This document shows, in pieces, positions 42,814 through 52,400 of a DNA stretch of 64,000 bases. This DNA is from Bacteroidota bacterium. GTDB lineage: Bacteria > Bacteroidota > Bacteroidia > B-17B0 > Aurantibacillaceae. A model generated the notes under the pieces. The model saw only the letters and a list, made by a program, of their open reading frames with translations, made no database searches and was not told the origin of the DNA. A program made the position numbers and the translations under genes. The stretch is taken from assembly GCA_030684395.1 (NCBI GenBank), contig JAUXTT010000001.1:1-64000 (forward strand), in the 5' to 3' direction. The first letter of the stretch is position 1, and every line of letters starts with the position of its first letter.

Positions 42814-42830
42814 AATCTACTTGGTAGATT
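42814..42830. promoter_or_regulatory. Candidate operator palindrome
   Basis: AATCTAC-TTG-GTAGATT perfect 7-bp inverted repeat upstream of the 71-aa ORF. Confidence 0.35.
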
Positions 42831-43013
42831 TGTTGGCGATCTGTTTCTTACTTTCCTGTTCATCTTCTTTTTTGTTTTTACACGACAAAGTAAAGTCAAG
42901 TCATTTTGGTGCTTTACCGGTTTGGGAAGATTTTTCCATATTCTTTCAGATTTTTTCGTGTATGGCAGTTAACGGCACGTTTGGGCAGGTAAATTTTGAG
43001 TCTGAAAACACTT

Positions 43014-43130
43014 CGGGATTATCGGGGGATTATCCGGGGGGAATCGGGGGCGATTACGGGATGATTGTGGAAATGCTGCATTTTATCGGGGATTACCGAA
43101 AAATACTCCGGGGGGATTGCGGGGGGATTA
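43014..43130 (+). repeat. G-run repeat array (GGGGATTA-like units), G-quadruplex-prone
   Basis: Runs GGG/GGGGG/GGGGGG/GGGGG/GGG at 43015-43060 separated by 4-7 nt, then GGGG (43088), GGGGGG (43110), GGGGGG (43121). Confidence 0.75.
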
Positions 43131-43281
43131 AAAACCAATAAGGTGAATCTATTAAATTCAATTAGGAGGCATTTAAGTATAGATAATACAGGTATAATCC
43201 TGTTTTTTGACATAGACTGACCACAAAAGAGAAATCTCAGTGATTTTTAATTGCATACTTGCTAAAAAAGGCCGCAGTTTA

Positions 43282-44466
43282 TTATGCTCTTGAAATTTCA
43301 AGTTCATTTAGAATAAATTTTGAAACCTTCTTGAAACCTGATTCGGAACTATAACCACCAAAAGTTCCACCAACCAACCAATCGTCACTTGTTATTTTGC
43401 TCTCATTTATTTTCTCGTCAAAAAGTTGTAAAGACTCCTTATTTAAGCCATGAATATTTGAATTAACTTTTCCACTAACAATTGATCCAAGAATACCATT
43501 AATAGCTTTCGCTCCCATAGTTCTTTGAATATAATATTGTGGGTTATAATAAATTTTCTTTGATTCATAGAAAAGGTCAATTTGAGTTTCACCTTCCTTG
43601 AAACAATATTTCCATTTATTTTTTACTGTTTTATCCCAAGCCTTGTGAATGAATTCCGCGATCTTTTCCCCTGAATCCATTGAATACTTTACAAGCCTTT
43701 CACCTTCCAAAGCTTTGTATTTCTCATGATCATTAATTTTAAGGTAAGAATCAACAACTGACCCAATAGATTCTCGAAAGGCATTTACCCCAATAATTCC
43801 AATAACTTGTTCATCATGAATTCCAAATTTCACGGCATTATTCCAAACACTATCTTTAATTTTTTCATTTAAACAAAACGACCCTTGAATAGAAATATGT
43901 TCGTTTATTTCTTTTTCCTTAAAATCCTTTTCCAATATTCGATAATTAAATCTTGCCAATTCAATTAGGTCAACCTTTAATCGCTTACCCTTTGAATTTA
44001 TGTCATAAAATATTTCCATTTCTATGGAACGCTTACTTGGTTTAGTCACCAATATAATGACATTAAAAAGGAAGTTCCGTAATTCTGATTTTTGTTTAAT
44101 GGCCTCACGCATCGCAATTATTCTATGCTGACCATCCACAATTCTAAATATTTTTCTTTTGCTCGGAAGTTTTGAAGAATCAATAAAAAATTGACCAGAT
44201 TTGTTTCCTAAAAAGCTTTCAGCATCTTTTTCATCAACAGCCAATACAATAGACGTAGGAAATAAAAAATCTTTGTTTTTAAGAATATAATCCTTAATTC
44301 TATTATAATGGGATGGCTCCGGTTCCCTTTGATAACCGTCAGGAGTTTGCCCATAAATTAAAACCTGACTATTGTTATCTATGATTTCATGAGGCAATAT
44401 CGCTGATAAATAACGATAATTAGTTTGCTTAAAATCAAAAGTCGAATAATTTATTATTTTGCTCAT
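43282..44466 (-). CDS. DGQHR-domain protein (DndB-like)
   Basis: 394 aa; FRIVDGQHRIIAMREA motif; GYQREPEPSHYNRIKDYI. Confidence 0.75.
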   Translation of the reverse strand: MSKIINYSTFDFKQTNYRYLSAILPHEIIDNNSQVLIYGQTPDGYQREPEPSHYNRIKDYILKNKDFLFPTSIVLAVDEKDAESFLGNKSGQFFIDSSKLPSKRKIFRIVDGQHRIIAMREAIKQKSELRNFLFNVIILVTKPSKRSIEMEIFYDINSKGKRLKVDLIELARFNYRILEKDFKEKEINEHISIQGSFCLNEKIKDSVWNNAVKFGIHDEQVIGIIGVNAFRESIGSVVDSYLKINDHEKYKALEGERLVKYSMDSGEKIAEFIHKAWDKTVKNKWKYCFKEGETQIDLFYESKKIYYNPQYYIQRTMGAKAINGILGSIVSGKVNSNIHGLNKESLQLFDEKINESKITSDDWLVGGTFGGYSSESGFKKVSKFILNELEISRA

Positions 44467-44474
44467 TTAAATTA

Positions 44475-45962
44475 CTATTTTAATATTGTTATAATATCTT
44501 GAATAAAATCTCTTTCTTTCTTAAAATTGATTTTTTCTTTGAGTTTAATTGCATTTAAAAGATTAGATAGCACTTCTCTGCATAGTTTGATTTCAGAATC
44601 ATTTAGACCCTCATTACTTATTTGATCGGCATAATTACCTTCTAAACGAATATTCAAAAATAAAAGATCAAGGAATTGTGGGAACCGTTTGTTCTTTATA
44701 TCGATAATTTCTAATTCACCATTTACAAATATCATAAAGTTATAATGCTTTATAAAACTACTTGGTGACAGGAATATGTTTGGAGAAGGCTGGTATTTCA
44801 ATAATTGTGAAATGTAATTTTCTATTTGATCATGTATTTCTTTATCGTTTAACCCTGGGAATTCAATTTTTATTTTAGAATGTAAAAAATCAAACAATAG
44901 AGAGAAGTAGCTTTGTAACTTAGAATCTATATTTTCTTTGGTTATTTTTGCAGGTGTCCATAGCCACCCAAAAACAACAGATTCAAAGATCTTTAAATCA
45001 TACGACTTATTTCTTATTTTTATATACTGCTTATTAAGTTCCTTATTGGCTTTATGGGTGAAGTGTTTAATTTGTAAATCCCTTGCAACAATTCTTTTGT
45101 TAGAGTGAATATAAAATAAGGCCTCAGAAAAACTATCAATTTTATAGCCAATACCTCCAAGTTTTTCAGTTATTTTTTTCGAGTAGTTGTCATCAAACCA
45201 AGACAGAAACGTTATCGCCTTTGAGTTCGATTTGAATTCTTTGTTAGCATTCCTTACACTTACTAAAAAATCATCAATTTGAAAAAGTAGTTTTCCAATA
45301 TGATTCATTGTGGCTTGAGTTGTTTCCCTTACTGGAGAAACGAAATAATCTTTATAAAATATGGAATGTTCCATGTCACCCCAAGCAGAAACAATTTTGC
45401 TTTTTATTTGTAACTCAAAAGCTTGGTCATTTGAAATGGTTCCTTTTATTTTATAAATTTCTAAGCCATTTTTCATTATAGTAGGTTGTGCGGCTAAATC
45501 CTTTTCATCCAAAACAATATGTTGAGACTTAAGAATAGCTTCATTGCTTCTTAGAATTGAAAGAATTTTTTTGCAATCCTGATTGAGATCTGTCAAAATT
45601 TTAACTCCAATAATATCATCACATTTTTTAAAGGCAAGCTTTATTAGATTTTTTTGCCGTTTAACATCCGCGCCTGATTTAAACTTAAAATCTTTAAAAT
45701 GGGTTTGCAATAAATTTGAACGGTAAAATTTCTCCTTCAAACTGTCGGGTTCCTTTATTCGATGTACTAATGAAAAATATTTCAAATCTCTAACACTATT
45801 TTTGGAAATCAGACCATATTCTTCACCCTTATCAATAATTAAAGTTTTTAATTTAATCTCAATACTCTTCGCATCAATTTCAAGTTCGTCCAAGAAATTT
45901 TTGTCTGAGTAGATTTCTACCAGTTCGTTAATTAATATTTTTTCTGTCTGAACTAAATCCAT
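44475..45962 (-). CDS. RelA/SpoT-fold nucleotidyltransferase-like protein
   Basis: 495 aa; RIKEPDSLKEKF, CDDIIGVKIL, FELQIKSKIVSAWGDMEHSIFYKD resemble (p)ppGpp synthetase motifs. Confidence 0.7.
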   Translation of the reverse strand: MDLVQTEKILINELVEIYSDKNFLDELEIDAKSIEIKLKTLIIDKGEEYGLISKNSVRDLKYFSLVHRIKEPDSLKEKFYRSNLLQTHFKDFKFKSGADVKRQKNLIKLAFKKCDDIIGVKILTDLNQDCKKILSILRSNEAILKSQHIVLDEKDLAAQPTIMKNGLEIYKIKGTISNDQAFELQIKSKIVSAWGDMEHSIFYKDYFVSPVRETTQATMNHIGKLLFQIDDFLVSVRNANKEFKSNSKAITFLSWFDDNYSKKITEKLGGIGYKIDSFSEALFYIHSNKRIVARDLQIKHFTHKANKELNKQYIKIRNKSYDLKIFESVVFGWLWTPAKITKENIDSKLQSYFSLLFDFLHSKIKIEFPGLNDKEIHDQIENYISQLLKYQPSPNIFLSPSSFIKHYNFMIFVNGELEIIDIKNKRFPQFLDLLFLNIRLEGNYADQISNEGLNDSEIKLCREVLSNLLNAIKLKEKINFKKERDFIQDIITILK

Positions 45963-45973
45963 AAATGGTCGAA

Positions 45974-46048
45974 TTAATTACATACTGGGGTCAATTCCTC
46001 TTTTGTGAAATGTTCTAGTATATTCTCTTTATATTCTGTAAGGTTCAT
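45974..46048 (-). CDS. Possible microORF (24 aa)
   Basis: MNLTEYKENILEHFTKEELTPVCN, in the gap between two operon genes. Confidence 0.25.
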   Translation of the reverse strand: MNLTEYKENILEHFTKEELTPVCN

Positions 46049-46052
46049 TTTT

Positions 46053-46136
46053 TTAGTAGTATTCTTTTAATTCCCGAAAAGCCCCTGCTTTAGCAAAATT
46101 ACAATTTAAAACCTTGCCACCAAAAGGAGTTCTCAT
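46053..46136 (-). CDS. Possible microORF (27 aa)
   Basis: MRTPFGGKVLNCNFAKAGAFRELKEYY; ATG overlaps the stop of the upstream gene (TAATG). Confidence 0.3.
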   Translation of the reverse strand: MRTPFGGKVLNCNFAKAGAFRELKEYY

Positions 46137-47287
46137 TAATCGAGCTCTAAAGTATTGAGGCAATAAGTTCTTTTTGCGAAAAGCGATGTAAAATTTTGAC
46201 TATCTATTAACCCGTTTTTATTTTTTAAATTTATTTCTTCTTCAAAATATTTTAAATCCGCGGTGTTGGGAATTTCTCCGCAGTCCATTTTTTGAAAAAT
46301 CAGCATTGAAAGTTTTCTTTGTAACTCTTTTTTTGATTTAAAATATTCTTTTATTAATTCTTGAAAAGAAAGATCGTTATAATTTCTAAAATAATCAATT
46401 GAATCATGTTTTGCATTATTAAACCTATCGACTTGGTTTTTATAACCCTGAGAAGCATTAATACTGCTTTTTTCAAAATTTTCTCTCGTTATTAAAAAAG
46501 GAGGTAAAGAATATTCACAAAATATATCTTTAAGGTTAGCTTCTAGAATTAAAAAAACAGCATTAATATTAACTGAAAATTCGCTACTCTTTAATTCCAT
46601 CAATGCCGATAGTTTATTTAACAAAAATATTCTTTTGATGTCATCTGAGGATTTGGAAAAGTACATGTTCCAATATTTTGTATAATGAAAAAGTGTAATT
46701 GCAATTTCATTTTCACTTTTATTTTCAAAAACCTTTTGTTCAATCCAATTACAAAGTTTATGAATGGTTTGATGTCTTGTTTTATTTTCACTATTCCAGT
46801 CATTCAAAGTTAATTGTATAGTTTTTTCAAAAAAAGAGAATAAAAAATCACTAATTTTAATATTGACTTTACTTGTATTCTTTTCCTTAATAAAGTTAAG
46901 TAAACCATATTGATCAATGAATTTATCAGGTTCACTTTCCAATATTACTTCTCTTAAATGATAAAATAACTCATCGGTACCATTTTCAAAATATATCGAT
47001 TTAACGATATTTTCGAATTCAAAATCTTTAAGGAGATTCAAAACCTCTATATAATCTGATTTTTTTTGACTAACTATTTTATTGTTTTCAGTAAATAAGT
47101 CAGCGTTGGTATTAGAATTTGAAATACCAATTTGAATAGGAGCTTTAAAATAATCTTTTAATCTCTTTAATGTTTCGTCTTTTAAATATTTATTATAATG
47201 CTCTACCCTTGCATCATGGGACATTCCTTTCATATCACTATGAAATTTTATTCGAACAAAATTTTCGTTTTTTATTAAAAAACTCAT
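46136..47287 (-). CDS. Operon-embedded hypothetical protein
   Basis: 383 aa, overlaps the drmB-like gene by 4 bp; no PLD HxK motif seen. Confidence 0.7.
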   Translation of the reverse strand: MSFLIKNENFVRIKFHSDMKGMSHDARVEHYNKYLKDETLKRLKDYFKAPIQIGISNSNTNADLFTENNKIVSQKKSDYIEVLNLLKDFEFENIVKSIYFENGTDELFYHLREVILESEPDKFIDQYGLLNFIKEKNTSKVNIKISDFLFSFFEKTIQLTLNDWNSENKTRHQTIHKLCNWIEQKVFENKSENEIAITLFHYTKYWNMYFSKSSDDIKRIFLLNKLSALMELKSSEFSVNINAVFLILEANLKDIFCEYSLPPFLITRENFEKSSINASQGYKNQVDRFNNAKHDSIDYFRNYNDLSFQELIKEYFKSKKELQRKLSMLIFQKMDCGEIPNTADLKYFEEEINLKNKNGLIDSQNFTSLFAKRTYCLNTLELD

Positions 47288-49398
47288 TGTATTACTTCTT
47301 TAAAAAATCCCTTATTTTCATCAACAAGAATTCGTCTATCTAAATATATATTTCTATGCTCACACGAAGTTTCACTCACAAGACTACATGAAAAGCAGGA
47401 AGCGAAATTTAATTCAAATAACCCTTGTCCCTCAGATTCCCAACATAATGGGTCACTGTTACAGATAGTCGCTCTTCTTAATGCGCTCTGAATTAAACTC
47501 AATAAGTTCTTTGGCCTAGTTTGTGCGATTAGCCCTCCCATACTTCCTTCTGCCCCTTCTGCCGTATATATCATGCATCCGTACATTTTATATTTTGCGT
47601 CATTTGAAACATAAATTCTTTCAGATAATGAAGCCGTTGGGTAACCGCATTTAAACTCTAATTCTCTCATAATAAGATGAGCAAAAGTATGAACAATATA
47701 TAACTGCCAATTGTTCTCCAATCCATATTTGATAGCGCCTTCTGAAAAAGGGTCACTATTTTTAGATAGTTTTTTTAAATTCTCATTCAATAAAACAATG
47801 GCGTCAGAATTAGCAAATTCATTTATTAGTTCTTCTTTAAAAGAAAAAAAGATCCCTTCTCCGTAATTTTCAACAACTGGATAAGCCTCTACGCTATTTT
47901 TTTGTTTACTACTAAAAATATTTTTTGAACTGATATTATCTGCATCAGAATCCACAGGCACAACTCTAGAAAAATCAAGTTGTGCTGAAGTTATTTTCAT
48001 GTTATCTATTCTAAGTATTCTTGAAAAATACTTTTCTATATTAGAACCGTTAATATTAATAGTAACGTCTTTTACCTTTAAGTGCTCATTGACTTTATCA
48101 ATATTTATTTCTTCCTCTCCCTTTAAAGCAAGTGCTCTATATTCTTCAAACCGATAAAGTACGTCCTTTTCTGAATCATGAATTACTTCAAGTGGAGGGT
48201 TATTTTGAATTTCTGCTTTTAAAGAAGTCATCATACTATTTATTCTCATTGCTTCTTCAAAGTTTTTATCATCCATAGCTAATTCCAATTCTTTCTCAAG
48301 CCCATTCAATTTTAATGTTTTTTCATCCAAGAATAGTTCGTCCGGCATATAAATACTTGAAAGCATTCTAGAATAATAAAGATTATTTCCAGTTGTTAGT
48401 GCTACCTTCATTGCTTTAGTTGACAAACATGTTTCAAAAGGGGGCATTTGATTTCTTGATCCTGGATTTCCAGAATGATACTTTAGTTCCCCATTGTTAG
48501 ATGTAATTGCTTCCCATGGTTTATGTCCGGGACATTTTATTTTCACACTCATTAACCCCTTTAATGAAGTCTGTCTTCCACAGTTTTCACATTTCAACCA
48601 CTTTCCATCAAAACCCGAAGCATTAGCAGTGCTGGAAGTAATTTTTATTTGTGTCTTTGATTTATCATCGGTGCCACAACAATACTGCGATTTAAATAAC
48701 TCTATTGGTTGTTCAGAATTAATTTCCATTGGAGAATCTGTTCTCCATCGTAAATACTTAGACCATGGAAAATCGCTTATATGACCATGTTCACAGATTA
48801 ATACAATATTATCCTGTACTAAATTCTTTAAATAACCTTTTTCCGTTTTATACTTAGGTGGGAAAAATCGAGCAGCAGATTTATACTCATCCTCATCTGC
48901 TTTTTTATCTGATTTAATCCAATCTTTATACCATTCCTTATATGATTTGTAATGATGGCTACTATCAGCGAATATCTTTGGCATAAATGAGCTATTGATT
49001 GCTAATTCATTACCATTATTTTTTATTTTATTAGAAAAATCCTGTATGGTTATATCTGGTATTAACACCAAATATTTCAATTCTGTTAATCCTTTTCTGT
49101 TAATTAATGATTTGAGTAGTCTAGTGTCGTTGGAAATACCAATACCTCCATTTTCAGATCTTCTTGCATGTTCAAAAACATATTTTTTTATTTCTTTCTC
49201 CTTGACTCCTGTTTCTATTGCGGACTTTTGAATATCAAGTATTTTTTTTAAGAAACCCCACTCCTCAATACATGAAACAATTATACTTCCATATGCTGTA
49301 TGTACTATTGAGCCGGGGCCTCCATATGCAGATAGAAGTTTAAATTTACTAATGGCTTCGTTTGCTTGAGTATTATCAAAATATTGTTTTGCTGCCAT
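47284..49398 (-). CDS. drmB: DrmB-like DUF1998-domain protein
   Basis: 704 aa; LLSAYGGPGSIVHTAYGSIIV N-terminus; Cys clusters (CENCGRQ); C-terminal EGAEGSMGGLIAQTRP...CWESEGQG...CFSCSLVSETSCEHRN. Confidence 0.78.
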   Translation of the reverse strand: MAAKQYFDNTQANEAISKFKLLSAYGGPGSIVHTAYGSIIVSCIEEWGFLKKILDIQKSAIETGVKEKEIKKYVFEHARRSENGGIGISNDTRLLKSLINRKGLTELKYLVLIPDITIQDFSNKIKNNGNELAINSSFMPKIFADSSHHYKSYKEWYKDWIKSDKKADEDEYKSAARFFPPKYKTEKGYLKNLVQDNIVLICEHGHISDFPWSKYLRWRTDSPMEINSEQPIELFKSQYCCGTDDKSKTQIKITSSTANASGFDGKWLKCENCGRQTSLKGLMSVKIKCPGHKPWEAITSNNGELKYHSGNPGSRNQMPPFETCLSTKAMKVALTTGNNLYYSRMLSSIYMPDELFLDEKTLKLNGLEKELELAMDDKNFEEAMRINSMMTSLKAEIQNNPPLEVIHDSEKDVLYRFEEYRALALKGEEEINIDKVNEHLKVKDVTININGSNIEKYFSRILRIDNMKITSAQLDFSRVVPVDSDADNISSKNIFSSKQKNSVEAYPVVENYGEGIFFSFKEELINEFANSDAIVLLNENLKKLSKNSDPFSEGAIKYGLENNWQLYIVHTFAHLIMRELEFKCGYPTASLSERIYVSNDAKYKMYGCMIYTAEGAEGSMGGLIAQTRPKNLLSLIQSALRRATICNSDPLCWESEGQGLFELNFASCFSCSLVSETSCEHRNIYLDRRILVDENKGFFKEVIQ

Positions 49399-49402
49399 AA
49401 CT

Positions 49403-52400
49403 TTATTGTTGCACTGTTTTAATAACTACTGATGGATCTATTTCTCTTAAAGAATAACCAACTTTCCAATGAGTTGGATAATTATTATCGCTTGAAGTAA
49501 TAAACAAGGAATTTTGCTTCACGTCTTTTCTATACAATAATTCAGGCATTGGCTCACTTCCTTGTAATCTTTTTATCCAATAATCTAAAAGCATTTCAAC
49601 CTTATGATTGAGGTCAAGTAATTCCTCGTTTGAAATAATTCCATCAACATTTGATTCTACACTACTAGTTCGACTTTGCAAATAAGTATTTAGCTTATTT
49701 GCATTCGTTTCAATTTCAACAATTTCAGCAGTAATTAATTTTTTGATTTGCTGAATTTTACTGTCATCTATATCTGATGCGTCCGCATTGTTCATTAATT
49801 CAAGAGTACTATTATGCCTTATCATTACAGATAAAAACATTGCTAAATACCGCTCCATTGCTTTACTTGCAAATGGTGTCACTGAGATGGGCTCCACATA
49901 ACTATAAAATTTCTCATGAAATTCTTTGAATTTTTGATAATGGGAGATATCTCTAGATCTGAATGGATGATGGACAGTAAAAACAATGCCTTCTTTACTT
50001 CTCGCAACCCTACTTGATGCCTGAATATATTCAGCAATATTTCTAGGCATTGAACTTATTATCATAGTATTGAACCTAGAGACATCAATACCAACCGAAA
50101 TCATGTTTGTTGAAATCACAAACTCAGGAGGATTATTTGAATTCAATTTAAATTTCGTTCCGTCCTTTGAAATTAAGCTCCACTTTTTTTCAATGCTAGA
50201 CAAGTTAGATTTTACATTTTCACCTGTCAACCTACCAGTAAGTTCAGAGTAGTCAATTAAACTTTCATTCCTTATCAGTTTATCTAGAAAACTCCAAAGA
50301 ACAGTATTTTTTGTAATAAAATTTACATCCCCTGGCAAATAATGACTTAACTGGGATTGCGTCTTACCTACATCTTTTAAACTATTGAAATAGGATAAAA
50401 CTGTATGGTAATAATCAAATGCTTCCTGATGTTCTTTTAATAACTCTGGTTTTTCAAAAATCTCGTCATTTGTATAAGTTGCCTTTAAATATTTTAACCT
50501 GTGTGCAAGAGCAATAGAAGCAATCCTTAATTGCATCCAAACTTGCGTCTTTCCAACCGGTAGAATACCAATATATTTTCTGTTCGCTAAATATTCATTA
50601 ATATTCTCTTCATTTCTTTCATAATATGCAAAAAATGAATCGTCAGATAAAATTCCTTGTTTCGGAAATATTTCAGACCGCCTATTAAATAATGCAAATA
50701 TTTGTTTGTCAGTATTTCTCGTTGTTGCTGTAGAAGTAACTATTTTGGGTTTAATATTATTTTCTGTGCATAAATAATCGATACTCTTTTCAAATAGACC
50801 TACGGCTGACCCTAATGGACCTAACAATAAATGCAATTCATCTTGGATTATTAGTTCAGGAGGCAAAGTATCATAATTGTAGCCTTTACCAAACAATCTC
50901 CTGGAGTCTTTATTTGCTTCGGATTTTGAGGTTGATACATTGTTGGCTAAAGCAGCAAATTTATCTACCGTACCAAATAGCAAGGTTGGGGGAAACTTAT
51001 ATATATCGTCATCAAATAACTTAAAAGGTAAGCTGTAATTATTTGCTGCCCTATTATTATCACCCATACCTTTGAAAGTGCATGATGAATTATTGCAACA
51101 AATGTTTAATTGATCATCTTGTCCGTAAATCATCTTTCCTTTTGAACTTGAAGTAGCTACATTGCTTAAATCTTTGTCGATGAATAAATCACTACCACAC
51201 CAAGGACATTCAGTAAAAGGTAAATTAGTGCTAACCTTTTTTTCGTTTTGGACAAATTGAGCTATTTTCTCAAGTTCCTTTTCCATACTTGTATCATTTG
51301 GATTACCTGAGCCTTTCCATTGATTTGGCAACGAACCGGAACCAACAAATAATCCAATAGTAATTCTTCCCTCTCCAAGTTTACAAGAATGAGGTATTGT
51401 AAATTTATCTTTACGAATAGCTTCCAATGCACAAATTAACATAGTTGCCCTTTGGAACTGTTGCAATGTTAATAATCTTAATGTATAACGCATTAATACA
51501 GTTGTACCATTTGCTCTTGCTCCTTTTGTAAACCTCCTATATCCTATTGTAAATGCTATAATCCCTAAGTAGGCTTCTGTTTTACCACCACCGGTTGGAA
51601 ACCAAACTAAATCTGCAATTTCATTTCTTTCCGGCCATCCTTTAGAAAAAATATTCTCTACCGTTTTATCATCAATATCAGGTCGTACAAACGCATCGAT
51701 ATTTAGTAAAATAAATGCAATTTGAAATGACCGCCATTTATAATCTTTTTGAGTCCCATCACTATTTTTACCTAGATCGACGTTTTTATAAAACTCTTCT
51801 GTATTTGAATTAAGAACAAATGGTTTATTTATACTATGATGTAATTGCATAAACATTGCTGTATTCATCAATCGAAACGCAGCCATTGCTTTAGAGTCCT
51901 TACTTAGCAACGTAATATTTCTAACTAATCTAATCTGATCTTTATTACATGCCAATAGTTGCTTATTTAATAACACCCTCTCTTCACTCTTGAGTAAATT
52001 ATCCTTTTGAAGTTCTATCTTTTTCTCCTCTATCCAAATTTTATACTCATTTACAAAATCTTTCAATCCACCTAAAACAACATCATCCTTTATCTCGGAT
52101 AAAGTTGAAAGATACCGCATAGACAAAATAGAGTCGTTTTTAAGTCTAGGAACAATAGTATTATCTACTATTTTGCTAGGTTTAAAATCCACTTTAGGCG
52201 TTTCTTGCTCAGGCAGAAATTCTGTGGCAATGAATTTTAATTTATTGTTTTCACCCCAATTTACAGAGGTATTGTAGCCCTCTCCAAAATCATGGTAGTT
52301 TCTGTAGAGTAATTTATTGAAGTTATCCTCCTCATCAAAATCCAATAATTGTGGTGGATTGTATTGTTTTAGAGTCTTCTCTTTAGTCTCATTAATTTTT

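Noticed and set aside
42742-43141. ORFs 42742..42972 and 42785..43141 on + strand
   Set aside because: Low-complexity Phe-rich or G-run-derived translations overlapping an opposing gene start and the G-rich repeat; not protein-like.
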